Assembly: GCA_003415625.1 (NCBI GenBank)
Contig: PYIU01000005.1
Location: forward strand, 2,237,001-2,301,000
Origin: Aquanectria penicillioides
Lineage: Eukaryota > Ascomycota > Sordariomycetes > Hypocreales > Nectriaceae
Direction of reading: 5' to 3'
DNA: 64,000 nucleotides
Part shown: in pieces, positions 1-12,566 of the stretch
Layout of the letters: the number at the start of each line of letters is the position of its first letter
Numbering within the stretch: the first letter of the stretch is position 1
Translations under genes and position numbers: made by a program
The notes under the pieces: generated by a model
Databases searched by the model: none
What the model saw: only the letters and a program-made list of their open reading frames with translations
What the model was told of the DNA's origin: nothing

Positions 1-521
1 CCTGTCAAGTTTATCAGACATATACGAGGCAAACTATGGCGACAGAAATGGCATGTTCAGTGGCCCAACTTCGAATAAGTTGGTCTTGGGGTGGCTCTAT
101 CGCCTACAAGATCTTTACGTTGCCTGTATTCAGCGAAAAGAACCGCACGCTCTGGTTTTATTGGCCTACTATGTTCCCCTGCTGAAAACCTTGCATACAT
201 GTTGGTTCGTGGATGGATGGACAGGGCATCTTCTCGACACGATACAAGGCATGCTAGGACGGGAGCATTTAGGCTGGCTCGAATGGCCGATTCAAGTAAC
301 GCTACAGGGGCATTGAGTAACACCACCACAGAAGCCCGAAACGATAATTCCGGGAGGCAAGGACGAAACGGAACAGCATATTCACAACAATATCAAACTT
401 TCGATGTTAAATCCATCGCTTCCTGTTCCGAGATGAGATACCAGAGCGATGCCAGGATTTTGGCCCAGCTTTTGGCTATTTCATGTTCCAATTGTTCAGA
501 GTACACTCGTGCCTGAACACC
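1..521. other. Intergenic, no gene recognised
   Basis: Several open frames overlap here on both strands, but none has family resemblance, a clear ATG with a coding-like composition, or splice signals that join it to anything. The stretch lies 3' of the membrane protein gene encoded on the minus strand and probably includes its 3' UTR. A gene cut off by the left edge of the window cannot be excluded. Confidence 0.4.
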
Positions 522-1052
522 CTACACTTTGTCATCATACGCGGGGGGATCTTCTTCTGGGATCCTTACATCCCCTGTCGTGAAATCCTGGCCCTGCTTT
601 GTTGCCTCGACCTTCTGTCGCTTCCCTCCTCGTGCCGCGCCACAGCACAAACACACCTCCACGGCGGACGCCAACCAAAGCACCATATTCACAACGTCGA
701 TTCCCACGGCAGCGCTGACTCTGCCTCTCGAATATCCGCCTTCTGGACCAGTGATGCAAGACAGAGTCTGACCAAATACAGCAACTGTGACGAGCCAGAG
801 CAGGCACGCAACGCTATCCCATATTGCAGATGCCGCTGGGGGAAGTGCAAGCCACCATTGGGTGATGCAGCTGAAAACCGACAACACTGAGACAACCTCA
901 GCGTAGATCCAGTTGGGGTTGGCGTGGATATTAGCGTTAGACCAGTTGGCAAGGTCAACAGCGAAGAGAGCGGCGCTAATGCAGGCGAAGAGGAATTGGA
1001 TGCTGCGGAGGCTGATTTGGGCAAGGGCCCGGGGGTGCCATTCACGGGTCAT
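522..1052 (-). CDS. MARVEL-like four-TM membrane protein
   Basis: A single exon of 176 codons. The frame opens further upstream with a GTG, but the first ATG is at 1052, giving an N-terminus that starts MTREWHPRALAQ. Four hydrophobic segments are visible: about residues 10-32, 40-60, 66-90 and 105-130. They are followed by a cysteine-rich juxtamembrane stretch (VCLCC) and a hydrophilic, acidic C-tail ending PPAYDDKV. This four-helix layout with a short cytosolic tail is that of fungal MARVEL-domain proteins, which sit in plasma-membrane or vesicle membranes. The family assignment rests on topology only, because no signature motif is diagnostic. The PPAY motif is a potential WW-domain or Rsp5-adaptor binding site (inference). 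Confidence 0.65.
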   Translation of the reverse strand: MTREWHPRALAQISLRSIQFLFACISAALFAVDLANWSNANIHANPNWIYAEVVSVLSVFSCITQWWLALPPAASAIWDSVACLLWLVTVAVFGQTLSCITGPEGGYSRGRVSAAVGIDVVNMVLWLASAVEVCLCCGAARGGKRQKVEATKQGQDFTTGDVRIPEEDPPAYDDKV

Positions 1053-1874
1053 GGTAGTAATGTTGGAGGGCACCTATTGCCGAGCTGTTGTCTTTGTTGG
1101 GGGGGGGCAAGCAAGGATCTGTGTGGCTGTGTGTAGTTGGTTTTTTTTTCCTGGCAAAAGAGCTCCTGAGGAGATTCAGATGAATCAAAGGCAGGGGGGA
1201 GCAAGAAGACCCTCGCTTTATATATCTTCACAAATGACTCGCTTTTGAGTGTCCCAAATAGACTATGGATAACAACACGCAAGTAGCAAGGACCAAAACA
1301 AGATATTCGAATCCACACAACCACTACTTTGTCCAACAAGACGTACAGCAGTCCGAAAATTCGAGGATAATATACGAAAATTCAGCTTCGCCCCACTTGG
1401 CTAATGCTGGTGTGGGCCAGCTGAACCGCCAGTTTCGATTTGAGAGTCAATGCAACGTCAATGTCGCTGGGATACGAGAATGGCAGAGCGCTATTTTATG
1501 ATGGCGAGGAATGACGGAATGGGGCTATGTCTCTAGTCATGTTACTACGCTTCCAAGATGACCAAGCTGAAGCGTTGAGCTCTGCCCTGCCAACCCCCAT
1601 GCTGCTGTTGATATATGACAGCATGGACAGGAGACGGATGGCTTAAGTAGCCGACACACCCGAAGTAGAAGTCAAGTTGGGTATCGTGAGGTATCATTCA
1701 TCAGAGTTCCTGCTTCCTGTTCCGTAACATGCGGGACAGACCCGAAAAGGATAAGGTATCAATAATCAGCAAGGATGTGCGTCCACCAGTCCTGATTCCC
1801 CTCCCCCCCCTGCCATCGCATCAGCAAGTCAATACGAAATTACGGAGTACAACAGTCTCCTGATCCCCCGCATT
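1053..1874. other. Intergenic: promoter of the membrane protein and 3' region of the transporter
   Basis: No coding frame is supported. Both flanking genes are on the minus strand, so this holds the 5' region of the MARVEL-like gene (next to 1052) and the 3' flank of the transporter (next to 1875). It contains G, T and C homopolymer runs (about 1098-1106, 1140-1150 and 1801-1810) and one TACGGAGTA motif at 1841-1849, a word seen again as a palindrome near 53.8 kb. Confidence 0.5.
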
Positions 1875-4714
1875 TTACTTTCTCTTCGGGGTGGTTCCTT
1901 CTAGTTCCTCGATTTGCGTTCCGTCGATCTCTTCGATTTGATTCCCATCAATTTCCTCGATCCTGTTCCCACCCAGCTCCATGGGCGGCCGGTTAGAAGG
2001 CTGCGCCATTTCCACGGGCCTAATTTCAACGGTTTGCTCGCCCAGTGCCGATTCTGCAGTTTCTACGCCCGGCAGATCCTCAAGACTCCCAACAGCCTCG
2101 CCCCCGATCCTTGGCCTGTTATCACCAGGTCTTTCTGCATCCCACATGAAGTCATGATAAAATCGCGGTTCCATCTCCTTGCTCCGGAGAATGTAGTGGC
2201 GAAAGGCCCAGGGAAGATATACCTGGAACTGGAAACTGATGAACCGACGTTTTGACACGGCAAAAATGAGGTCGAGGTCTTCGAGGTTGCGGCGTTTTGT
2301 CTCCTCGACTAGGGAGAAGACGAGAATAAAAGCTACGATATTTAGGCCACTAAAGAGGCCCAAGGATCCACCATCGTCCAGCCCTGAGTTGATGCTGTGG
2401 GGTTGTAAACACTCTGTCGTCCAAACTTGGCCAGGAGAACATACTTTGGGAAGAACATGGCAAGAAGACCTGCAAAAAGGAGGTTGACAGAAATGGCCCA
2501 GGCAGTACCCTGAACTCTTTAGTAAGTGGGCTCTCCCTTAGGTGACATACTCACTGCTTCTCGATGTGACAGAGGAAAGCTTTCAGACGCAAGTGTAAAC
2601 GGGATGGGACCTAAGCCAGGGGAGTACGCCGCAGCGAAAACTATTCTCGATCAGGAAATTTTCAATACCGATTGTACAACTCAACATACTGAACAGGAAG
2701 AAAGCCAGCACTCCGATTTTTGTGTCCTCTTCACCAATGAGAGACGAAAGCGCAGCGCCCCCCATAAACACTGCCATTAGAGGAAGTGTAAGAAGAAGCC
2801 ATCTTCTGCGACCGAGAGTATCAATGCTCTTGATGGCTGGCAATGCAAATAAGAAGTTGACAGTGCCTTGAGACAATTTCTGTCAGTAACCGCGTTTCTC
2901 GAGAGCGATTGGATTGCACACCGAGACCAAGACTATAAGCCATTGCGATCACCTTATCAGCCCCCGCACGACTAAATAAGGTTCCTAGGAAGCAGTGAGC
3001 ATGTCGTAGTTATTTAATTGTGTGTCGTCACTCTCATACCAGAGTAAAAGGCGATGACGTTGACTTTCATTGTGTCAGAATTTAGTCCAAACGTTTCTAT
3101 TTACAAGTTGGTACTCACTTCCGCATAGTTGCTGTGCTAGATTTACAACCGAGCTAGAAATCAAAGCATTGTAGAGGCGTCGTCGCCGGAAAAGCTGTGC
3201 GAATTGAAAGATGAAGTCTCGGATCGCCCACCAAAATCCAGGCGATCGCAAGGCGCTAGGGTCATCATGGAACCCTCCCATGGTCTCTTGCTCAATAGAT
3301 TTGTGAACAACATAAATGTCCCGCAGGGCTTGGAGCTAGATCCGATTTTAGCTAATGGAAATAATTTCTTTTACGTCACAATGACTTACTTCCGTATTCC
3401 GGACCCGACGTAACATTTGATACGCTTTTTCGTGACTGTAGTTGGGCCCTTTCAGGAGATGGTATCGTGGCGATTCGGGACAAAATACAATGACAGTTAT
3501 GAACAATGCAAGAGCTGGTACTAAAGGTGCACCCTGAATTAAATCCAGGGTAAGTCTTTCGGACTCTGCTGTTGTGAAGATGAGATTGAAGGCAAACCCC
3601 ATCATGATGCCGAAAGCTACCCTGTATATGAATAGATCAGCATCGAGTGCCTCAAATTATCGATCCATCTTACCAAAGTTGCCAAGCAAGTATCGCAGAG
3701 CCACGCCAAAACCCGACGGCCGTTTCGGAAGCGAGTATAGGAGTACTAACAGCTTTAACGCCCATGCCTAGGATGGGAGTTAGTAAGTAGTAGAAGAATG
3801 ACACTTGGATCTTGTCATAGCTTTCGTATCTCGACTTACCAATTCCGTTTACAATACGTACGCAAAACAATGCCAGCCAGTCTCTCACAAAAATTGCCCC
3901 GATAGAGCTAGCGAAGATGAGAGATGCGGCAAACGCCATTCCTCCTCTTCTACCGAACCAGTAGTTGATTGGTATCGAGAGTGGGCATCCGACCAGAGCC
4001 GCGAAGAACCAGGGAGACCCATTAGCGGCCCCAAGCTTCCAGTCGTCAGAACTCCCTGCAGAAGAGTTGTCTCCGTCGCCCCCTAGCCCCCATCCAGATT
4101 TGAACAATGAGGCACCGTTGAATGAGGACTGAACAAATCCTACAGAAATACTTAACATGATTGCCATTGATGGGATTCAGATTAACCATAGAGAAGCAAG
4201 CATTCGAGTCATCAACTGGACCCAACAGCTCGAGGCCGAAATAGCGAGTATGACTAACCTTGAAGAAACGCCGCCAAGGATACGGTAATGATGACAGTCC
4301 TCATGCCTTTCTCACTGAAGGGAACATCCCTTTCTCTGCGGATGGCTTCCTTTTCTTCCTCAGTCAGTTGTACGAGAAGGTCGGACCCTGCGTTAGGATT
4401 TGGGTCACGAGCAACTTCATCATAAATGCGAATGTCCTTGGCTACCCGGGCACCTCTCAAGATGTCCTCATACTTGATGGAGCAAAGAAACGTTTCGGCA
4501 AAGTACCGCACGTCAGCTTCAAGTTCCCCGTCTGAGAAACTTGCTGTTCGAATCCATTAGACCTGGTCCCGAGAGAGTGTCTATTTGTTTACGCACCAAG
4601 AGGGTTCTCGATAACAGCTTGATCATTAGCACGACGGTTGTTTACTTGAGCAGATACGGAAATACGGCGATGATGACTGTTGCCAGTGCTACGCTGGCGC
4701 TTTTCGTATGACAT
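1875..4714 (-). CDS. MFS sugar transporter, 12 exons
   Basis: Predicted exons, in order: 4597-4714, 4259-4531, 3840-4139, 3674-3767, 3390-3621, 3119-3335, 3040-3063, 2922-2984, 2690-2866, 2555-2640, 2445-2509 and 1875-2394. They sum to 723 codons including the stop. The product is a plasma-membrane proton/sugar symporter of the fungal MFS sugar-porter family. It shows [10 protein letters not shown] after TM2, NGIGMG before TM4, a [11 protein letters not shown] loop, QQLCGINVIAFYS in TM7, DTLGRRRW after TM8, [17 protein letters not shown] near TM10 and VEETKRR after TM12. The N-terminus has the [11 protein letters not shown] element of the subgroup. One exon is only 24 nt. The tail after TM12 is long and acidic, with three copies of a charged octapeptide (consensus xQIEEIDG) coded by a 24-nt repeat. 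The substrate cannot be read from sequence. An intron inside exon 3-4 (3768-3839) has no stop, so gene finders may miss it. Confidence 0.85.
1903..1974 (-). repeat. Three 24-nt tandem repeats in the transporter tail
   Basis: Three imperfect 24-nt units lie head to tail (1903-1926, 1927-1950, 1951-1974). On the minus strand each encodes one copy of an acidic octapeptide of the type (N/T)(R/Q)IEE(I/L)(D/E)G, just before the C-terminal PKRK. The unit length is a multiple of three, so copy-number change would keep the frame. Confidence 0.85.
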
Positions 4715-7184
4715 CCTGGCGCTTCTTAGTGCTGAACTCCTTCAGGCTCGGCGGTGATGAGTAGTTGGGAGGAATTGGTAGGAAAGTCAACAAATAACGG
4801 AAACGCTTACAATTTATTGCCAAGGAGGACTAACAATCATGTGTCAGCGTTGTCATACGAAGTACAAACGTCATTTGTCCCAATCATGGCATCCATGAGT
4901 CCTGCCCCGATGTCACCAACACAGCCCGACGTCGGGTCCGGGTCTAGGATACGGCACGAAACCGAGGAAAACGGACAGCCATAACTGCCCATCTTTCCAA
5001 TCAGACCACGAGCCTTATTACAGTTATGCATGGAAACTGCCAACCGCAGCCGCGTATCGATGATCGATGCCCATATGGGGCGATCTGCATGCTGGGGTGA
5101 ATGACACATGGATCCTTCAGCCGGCCCCAGGTTTTGAATGAGACCTTATGCGGGGAAGAAGACACAGTCACACAGATGGGGAGCATGGTTCAAACTTTTA
5201 ATGATTAAAGAAATTATTTCAAGGCCTGAAGAACAATAGAGCTAGAAAAGAAGAACGCACCTACCAAGTTTTCTTCCTTTTTTTTGACACTCGTTTGCTC
5301 TAATTGATCTTCGCCGCGCATGGTGGAATGATGATTCGCAGAGCGGGTGTCAAATAGGCATGGAAGGCTGTGTATGCTGTATGCTGCCACCCCCCTTGTT
5401 TCTACAAGTGGCTAAGTCCTGTTCCCCAACCAAGCTTGGGCTGGGAGGTACCGCGGGGCTTGCAGAACAGGCAACGAAATTATCTCGAATGTGACTTGGC
5501 GTTCTCTTGCACAAGAGTCGGTTCGCCATCATGGCATGAAATGAACGATCGTCCGGCCTCGGCAATCGTTCAAGTCTGGGCGCGCCCATTAAGACAGGCC
5601 AGTTTCAACCTTCCCCGCATCGCCCAAACTGGTACTTCAGACGGCATCAAGGCTGCCATGAAAGTTAAAGGCTGCGATACTAGGTGTCAAGCACTTGGCG
5701 AGGTGTTTTGTGGTATTAAAGATTTAAATTACAAGGAGTATATTGAATTGGGGGCTTAGATGGTATGAAAATGAATCCTTCAGGAGTTGAGATCACCTGT
5801 TGTGCGACTTGTGAAACCGCACCATGTCTTACACATCATTGCTTCGAACTGTAAGATTGAAAAACATCACCCCATAGGGCAGAGTGGCGAAATAAAAGAT
5901 GAGACGGAGGACCTGGGCATATAATGCAAATTTCAATCAAGTCAGGACACGTTTGTATCGGATGAAGATTTGGAGCGTCCCTAGTACGTAATCTCCTCTC
6001 ATTCCTATACTTGCTATCGCCACAAATAACCCGATGGTTCTATTGTTCATGAAGACAAATGCTCATTGCAACTTGTACGATGAACGCCATGGCATTAACT
6101 CTTACAAACCACACCTCGACCCAAAAAGAGCATATTACACTCATCAAGAAGTATTCTGTCAGCAACACCACTCGTTTGGTTGAAAGCGGATAAGCAGATT
6201 GGATGATAAGTCAAAGTATAACAAGAGACCCCCAACACCATTCGTGGCATATCATTATACACTCACCGTTACCCGTCTTTCTCCGTCTGACAGTCAGTCG
6301 AGTCGTGGTCAGAACTAGTGGTGCAGTGCAGTGTGCACGGTACGCTGGCATTTAAAGGCAACGACGTCGAAGCAGCCACTCAAACCAATTTACTGAGTCT
6401 AATTAAAGCATCCAGTAAACATTACATACAGCCTTGAAGAGAATCTCATTGTGGGGGCCGGAAAAAGCTTGGTGATTTTGGTTGTCTCATGTTGTGTCCT
6501 AACTTACAGAGCTGGTATCGTAAGGCCCCACTTTCTCAAGGTGGAGCTAACAGGACAATCACCTCGGAGACTGCCTGAGTCCACGATAGGTATTTCTATC
6601 TCATTGTTACCTTGGCACGAACTTGCCGGTGGCGTAGAGTTGGTGTCGTGAGACTTGCTATCATCTCGTGATCCATCTCGAGTGACATGCATGCTCATTT
6701 CCATTCCCACTGACTGAGTCTTTAATTCTCATTTGCTAATTTGACGTGATGAGAGGAACCAAGAAGACTCTCGTGAACATCATCAAGCATTACAATAAAT
6801 ACCATATTTTGAAAAAAATAATATCCAGTAAAACCCACAAAATAAATGAACGCCCCAAAGCTAGGTTTCTCGTGCACTGTGATGCAGGCATATCGAGTGT
6901 CTCCGGGAGATTCTCGGCTAATCTTCTCAGGAATGACACAAACCACAGCTTAAGCTCAAGTGTGGAAGCTTACCAACCACAATTTGATAACCCGCCTAGC
7001 CAACGAAGCGTTTTAACTGAAGCTCGAAGGACATTATTGTTGCTGCCACGGGCCAAACCTGCCATGATACCAGGGTCTGTTTGAGCTACATCTCTCTCAT
7101 TTCTCCCTGAACTAGCCTCCCCGCCGAGGCTGAACCTGTCCTGTGTGCTGGGTGGTGGGGTTCCGCTCTCACCAAGTTTGAGCA
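4715..7184. other. Long intergenic between transporter and SKI3
   Basis: The transporter (minus) and SKI3 (plus) are divergent, so this 2.5 kb holds both promoters. Open frames up to 129 codons occur (for example 5370-5759, plus), but none resembles a family, shows coding-like bias or joins to splice partners. The sequence is more AT-rich than the coding regions, especially 5700-6300 and 6700-6950. No transposon ends or terminal repeats were seen. A small unrecognised gene cannot be excluded. Confidence 0.45.
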
Positions 7185-10100
7185 ATGTCTAGCAAGGCAG
7201 CACTAAAGGCCATCAACGATGCCATCCGGCAACAGAAATTCGATGATGCCGTGAACCAGGCCGAAGATTTCCTGAAGAGGGAACCTAAAAACTATCAAGG
7301 GTATGAAATGGAGTGGCCCAACCAGGGTGAACTGCTCCAAATAGCACTCTGCTGACCAGGCTACCAGACACATCTTCCTCGCATTTGCGTTGGATAAGAA
7401 GGGCAAGCTTGACGAGGCTGAGAATGTTTATCGTTCAGCCACAGCCCTCCGTCCTCAAGAGTCACAAGCCTGGCAAGGCCTAGTGAAACTATTTGAGAAG
7501 CAAAACGCCAAGAAGTTGAACGAATATCAAAATGTAGCTGTTAATCTCGCTCAGATATATCGAGATGCTGAGGATATGTACAAATCACAAGATGTGGTTA
7601 TCAAGTTTGTGGATTTTGCTCGGGTTCATGGCGATCAGCTTCAGTATGCTGATGCCCTATGGATTCAACTTCCGGAGAGCCCACTTTATGCCATCCTCGA
7701 AGGTCGATTCCCGCACCCTGCCAAGACTTACGAAAGCATTGCAAACATCCTCGAGAACTTTGAGAAGAAGCGCATCAACACATTGATTGGCGAGCGCCGA
7801 ACCAGGCTCGGCGCAAAACTTCACGAGGTTACGTTGGAGGTGAAGCGAGAGGTCTATCGACAAAGCAAGCTGGAGCATATTTACAGACAACTCATAAACT
7901 GGACAAACGATGACGAACTCAGACGAACTTACGAAGAGAAGCTAATTCAACTGTGCTTTGAGCGACTATTGGTCGCGCCAGCTGGTGCCGAAAAGGACCA
8001 GGAGCGTGAAAAGGTCCTGGAACTAGCAAACGGCATGGTCGCCATTAATCATCCTTTCAAACTCGCTTGGGACATTGCCATAGATTGGCAAGACAACAAA
8101 GAGATTAGAGAATGGGATGTGGATGTTCTACGCAACTACTGCACCCACTTCCCCGAGACCGATCTGTACAAGGTCATTACTAGCTTTTTAACAAGCGCCA
8201 TCTCACCATTTCCTGCGCAGAAGCAGACTGAACAATCCAAAACTGCGCCAGAAGGTTCCGATGACAGCGAAGATGACGAAGATGGTGGAGTTCCTACATC
8301 GGTTGTTCCTTTGACGGACGAGGACCGACTTGTAATGATGACGGAGGGTATCACAACTGCGGACTCGGTTTTTGCATATAGACTTGTTGGTCAATACTTT
8401 CTCCACCTCGGCGAGTATGAAGGCACCGTCGAGTTGATGCGCAAGGCATCTACCCATGTAGTCAAAGAGAGCAGAAGGATTGGTCTGAAGTACGCCAACA
8501 CTGAGGATGCGTATTTCCTATCCCTCGGCACAGCGTTGGTCTACTACCAGTCACCCCGACATCACCAGGAAGCAAAGAACCTCTTTGACAAGGTCTTGGA
8601 GCGTGACAACACCTCAACTTCCGCATTGATTGGTGTTGGTCTCATTTACGAGGAGGAGGAGGAATACGACCAGGCCATCGACTTCCTTACCCGTGCTCTC
8701 AAGCGAGATGAGACTAACATCCGGGTCAAGTCCGAGGCCGCATGGGTCAAGGCACTGAAGGGAGACTGGGAAACAGCCAAGCAAGAATTGCTAGAATGTC
8801 TAGAGCCCTTAGAGGAACAAGGCGCTGCTTCTAAAGAGCTCCTTGGTGAGACACAGCACCGAGTTGGTGTCTGCATCTGGAATATCGAAACTAGTCGGGC
8901 TGCAAGAAAGCAGCGCAAGGGAGAATCCGCCTACACATACTGGCTTAGCGCGCTGAACAACTATTTGAACCACGCCCCGACTTATACCAGCCTTGGTGTA
9001 TTTTATGCCGACTATGCTAAGGACAAGAAAAGGGCGAGGCGTTGTTTCCAAAAGGCCCTCGAACTGTCGCCTTCTGAGGTAATTTCCGCCGAGCGCCTGG
9101 CACGTTCATTTGCCGACGACGGAGATTGGGATCGGGTCGAACTTGTGGCTCGTCGCATTGTCGATTCTGGAAAGGTGAAGCCTCCTCCTGGTTCTAAGAG
9201 GAAGGGAATCAGCTGGCCATTTGCAGCATTGGGCGTCGCGGAGCTCAACAAGCAAGATTTCCACAAAGCCATTGTCTCGTTCCAGGCTGCGCTCCGTATT
9301 TCCCCTGACGACTATCACTCTTGGGTTGGACTCGGAGAGAGCTATCACAGCTCTGGTCGGCATATTGCGGCAACCAAGGCTACCCTCAACGCCCAGAAGC
9401 TGGAGGATGATGCAAAGACAGATATTTCGGGAGACACGTGGTTCACCAAGTATATGCTTGCTAACATCAGGCGCGAGTTGGGTGACTATGACGAGTCCAT
9501 CTCCCTTTACAAGGCTGTTCTGGAGACCCATCCTAGTGAAGATGGCGTCATCATTGCGCTGATGCAGACGATGGTTGACAATGCGCTTACATCTATTGAG
9601 AAGGGACTGTTCGGAAAGTCAGTGCAACTCGCCATTGACACTATCAAGTTTGCTTCCGCAGCTACAGGCAATGTGCTTCAGACTTTCAACTTTTGGAAAA
9701 CGGTAGCGGATGCTTGCTCGGTCTTCTCATCTGTACAGAGCCGAACAGCGGATCTTCCGATCCAAGCCATCACATCTTTGCTGCAAACCATCTCGACGAA
9801 CGCCTTTGAGATCATTGCAAGCGTCGATAATGTCGGCACTGACGTTGTATTTGCCAAGGGTCTCTATGCCGATGATGAGCAGCCTGGCGTAGACCTCACA
9901 CGATGCATCCATGCTACGATTCTCTGCCATAAGCAAGCCATCCACATTTCAGCCAACGATCGACACGCTCAATCGGTTGCTTACTACAACTTGGGTTGGG
10001 CCGAATATCGTGCCCATACATGTCTCCCTCCAAATCTCCGCAAGAAGTCTAGCAGATATATCAAAGCCGCTGTGAGGTGTTTTAAGCGATCCATCGAGCT

Positions 10101-11514
10101 GGAGGCTGGAAATTCCGAATTCTGGAACTCCTTAGGCGTGGTTACTAGTGAGATCAACCCTTCAGTCTCACAGCACGCCTTTGCTAGGAGTCTCTATCTT
10201 AATGAGAGAAGCCCCGTGGCGTGGACGAACCTGGGAACGCTGGCGCTGCTGTGTGGAGATATCAAGTTGGCCAATGAAGCCTACACGAGATCGCAGTCAA
10301 CTGACCCCGACTATGCGCACGCGTGGCTCGGTCAAGGATTTATTGCCTTATTGCACGGAGATGTAAAGGAAGCTCGGGGCCTGTTTACCCATGCCATGGA
10401 GATTTCCGATTCATCTTCTGTGCCAACTCGGGTTCACTACTCAACATCCATGTTCGATCATATCCTCCAGGTTCCAGTTAACAGCCTAACAGTCGCCTCC
10501 CTCATCCAGCCCCTCTTTGCGCTCAACCAGCTCCAGAGCCTCAAGCCTGAAGACTTGGTCTTTGGACACTTGTCAACGCTTTACCAAGAGCGCACTCACG
10601 AGAGCTCACGGGCCGTTGAAACACTCGAGAAGATTTCCACGATTCTCGAGACAGACTATGAGCAAACTGAGTCATCTGATAGCTTGGCCAAATTTGCCCT
10701 AGCCAAGACGGACTTGGCCAGAGCATATCTCGCGGCTGGCTCCTACGACAAGGCAGTTGAATGTGGAGAGTTGGCACTCGGCCTCAGCAGCGAGGAGGCG
10801 GAGAATGAGCTCACAAGCGAGCAGCGCAGAAAGGCCCGACTCTCTGCTCACTTGACGGTCGGTCTTGCACTTTACTTTGACAACCAGTTTGAAGAAGCCA
10901 TCAAGAGCTTTGACGAGGCACTGAGTGAGTCATCTGGTAACCCTGATGCTGTCTGTCTGCTGGCTCAGGTTTTGTGGGCCGAGGGCTCAGAATCCTCCAA
11001 GGAAAGGGCCCGTGAAGGCCTCTTTGGAGTGATTGAAGACTCCCCTGGCCATGTACAGTCCGTTCTTCTTCTCGGCGTCATCGCGCTGCTCGACAATGAC
11101 GAAGACAGCTTGGAAGCTGTAGTCGAAGAGCTTCAGGGCCTCCGCACCAACGACAAGGTCACAGTCTCGGAGCAGTCGGACATTGGCGAGGTTCTCCGGG
11201 CAATTGCCACCCTGGGTGAGGGTCGAACAGAGGAAGATATGAAGACGCAGGTTCAGACAGACATCATGCTGTATCCCAACCTTCCCCATGGCTGGTCTGC
11301 CCTCGCAGAGACATCTGGCGACGAATACGCGGCGCAGATGGCGCTCAAGGTGGCAGCCCGGGGCATCCCTCCACGAGGCCTGCTGGAGGCGCAGGATTTG
11401 GCAAAGGCGTATGCTGGAACAGCGAGGGCGGGAGACGCACAGAGGGCGGCGTTCCTGGCGCCGTGGGAGCAATGCGGATGGACATCATTGGAGGCTGCGA
11501 CAACGGGGATTTAA
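7185..11514 (+). CDS. SKI3: Superkiller protein 3 (TPR scaffold of the Ski complex)
   Basis: Two exons, 7185-7300 and 7368-11514, encode 1420 residues; the 67-nt intron follows NYQG. The length matches yeast Ski3 (about 1430). The whole protein is built of tetratricopeptide repeats, for example ALIGVGLIYEEEEEYDQAID, YTSLGVFYADYAKDKKRARR and AWTNLGTLALLCGDIKLANE. An acidic linker (DDSEDDEDGG) lies near residue 320. Ski3/TTC37 is the scaffold that holds the Ski2 helicase and Ski8 and feeds mRNA to the cytoplasmic exosome for 3'-5' decay. The start was chosen at the ATG in MSSKAALKAI, because the second exon alone opens with a non-ATG codon and lacks the first helix of the N-terminal TPR. There are no frame disruptions over 4.1 kb. 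Its 3' end converges on RMI1. Confidence 0.93.
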
Positions 11515-11644
11515 ACCGGCATGGATTGGACGATGCGATGATGTTATGAATGGACGCTCTTGGGAGGAGAATATTTTGAACAAGTCAAGAACTGGACGGT
11601 GTTATGAAGACGTGTGGTTGAGATGTGACTCGCATGGAAGATAT

Positions 11645-11668
11645 AAAAAAAAAAGGGGGGGGGGGGGG
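11645..11668. repeat. A10-G14 homopolymer tract
   Basis: Ten A residues are followed directly by fourteen G residues, in the 263-bp stretch between the convergent SKI3 and RMI1 genes. It lies in 3' UTR sequence and its length may be poorly determined. Confidence 0.9.
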
Positions 11669-11777
11669 TATCACTATCTATCGCCTTGTTCCAATGCCGT
11701 TTCCTCCTTGTACGCACCCGCCCAAGTGACGTTTCGGTTGTCTTGTCATTGCCCACGATACCCGGTATCGATTGATG

Positions 11778-12566
11778 CTAATTCTGTTCTTCTTGACCGC
11801 CACCAGCGGCCACGGCCTCGCGAAGCCTCGCCAACCTCCCATCCGTCCACACCTTCTGCCAGGCCTCGATCTTGCCGCCCAGCAACACGCACTTCTCGGG
11901 CTCCAACAGCACGGTGCCCCGGGCCACGACGGTGCCGACCTTGAGGAGCATCTTCTCGCCAATCTGCGTCTTGGCCACGCCGATGGCGTCAATGCGGCGC
12001 AGCTCGATGGCGTAGACCTTTGTGCCTTTGCAATCCTGCAGCACGAGTCGGTGCGTCGCGTTTTTGGCTGCCGGCCGCACGCCTTCGGTTGCCGTTCTCG
12101 AAGCAGAAGCCCCCGCCGCGGTCGAACGTTGCGTAGTCGTCATCTGGCCGTTCCCATCATCACCGTTGTTGTTGTTGTTGTCGTCGTCGTCGGCTGTAAC
12201 ACGCACAACCTCCCTGCCACGAGTCATCTCGCCGCGCTCCACGGCCTCGAGCTCCTCGATCTGCTCCCAGCGGCTCAGCGAGAGATTCTCAACGTCGACG
12301 ACCTGCACGTGGACGGGCCGCGGGAGCCGCAGCTCCTTTGCGGCGGCGGCGTCGACGTTTGGCGGGAGGCTCGCGATGGCGCCGACGTTGACGAGGCTGG
12401 ACGACGTCAGGTCTGCGGCGAGAAGCCGGGCTTTGGCCGTTGCCACGAGCGAGGGCAGCGGCGGGGGCGGAGAGCGTGCCGTGGTGAGAGACGTGAGGAA
12501 GGCTGTCGATGGATATGGGAGTGACTGCGCGAGGATTGCGGCGCGGAGCTGGCCTACGAGGTCCAT
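11778..12566 (-). CDS. RMI1: RecQ-mediated genome instability protein 1 (RMI1/Nce4)
   Basis: A single exon of 262 codons. The first ATG is at 12566 (MDLVGQLRAAI); the upstream extension of the frame opens with GTG. The N-terminal third is the helical DUF1767-type region. The C-terminal third is an OB-fold core, recognisable from HRLVLQDCKGTKVYAIEL, IGEKMLLKVGTVVARGTVLL and CVLLGGKIEAW, the usual RMI1 signature. Between them is a low-complexity insert with Asp and Asn runs (DDDDNNNNN) coded by GTC/GTT repeats. RMI1 binds topoisomerase III and a RecQ helicase and promotes dissolution of double Holliday junctions. Yeast Rmi1 is 241 residues, so the size fits. It diverges from VPS51 across an 847-bp promoter region. 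Confidence 0.9.
   Translation of the reverse strand: MDLVGQLRAAILAQSLPYPSTAFLTSLTTARSPPPPLPSLVATAKARLLAADLTSSSLVNVGAIASLPPNVDAAAAKELRLPRPVHVQVVDVENLSLSRWEQIEELEAVERGEMTRGREVVRVTADDDDNNNNNGDDGNGQMTTTQRSTAAGASASRTATEGVRPAAKNATHRLVLQDCKGTKVYAIELRRIDAIGVAKTQIGEKMLLKVGTVVARGTVLLEPEKCVLLGGKIEAWQKVWTDGRLARLREAVAAGGGQEEQN

Noticed and set aside
4540..4560. GTTCGAATCC word resembling a tRNA B box
   Set aside because: It lies in intron 1 of the transporter, there is no matching A box or foldable cloverleaf upstream, and no T run follows.
5370..5759. 129-codon open frame on the plus strand
   Set aside because: Composition is irregular, there is no domain, and an overlapping frame on the other strand is equally long.
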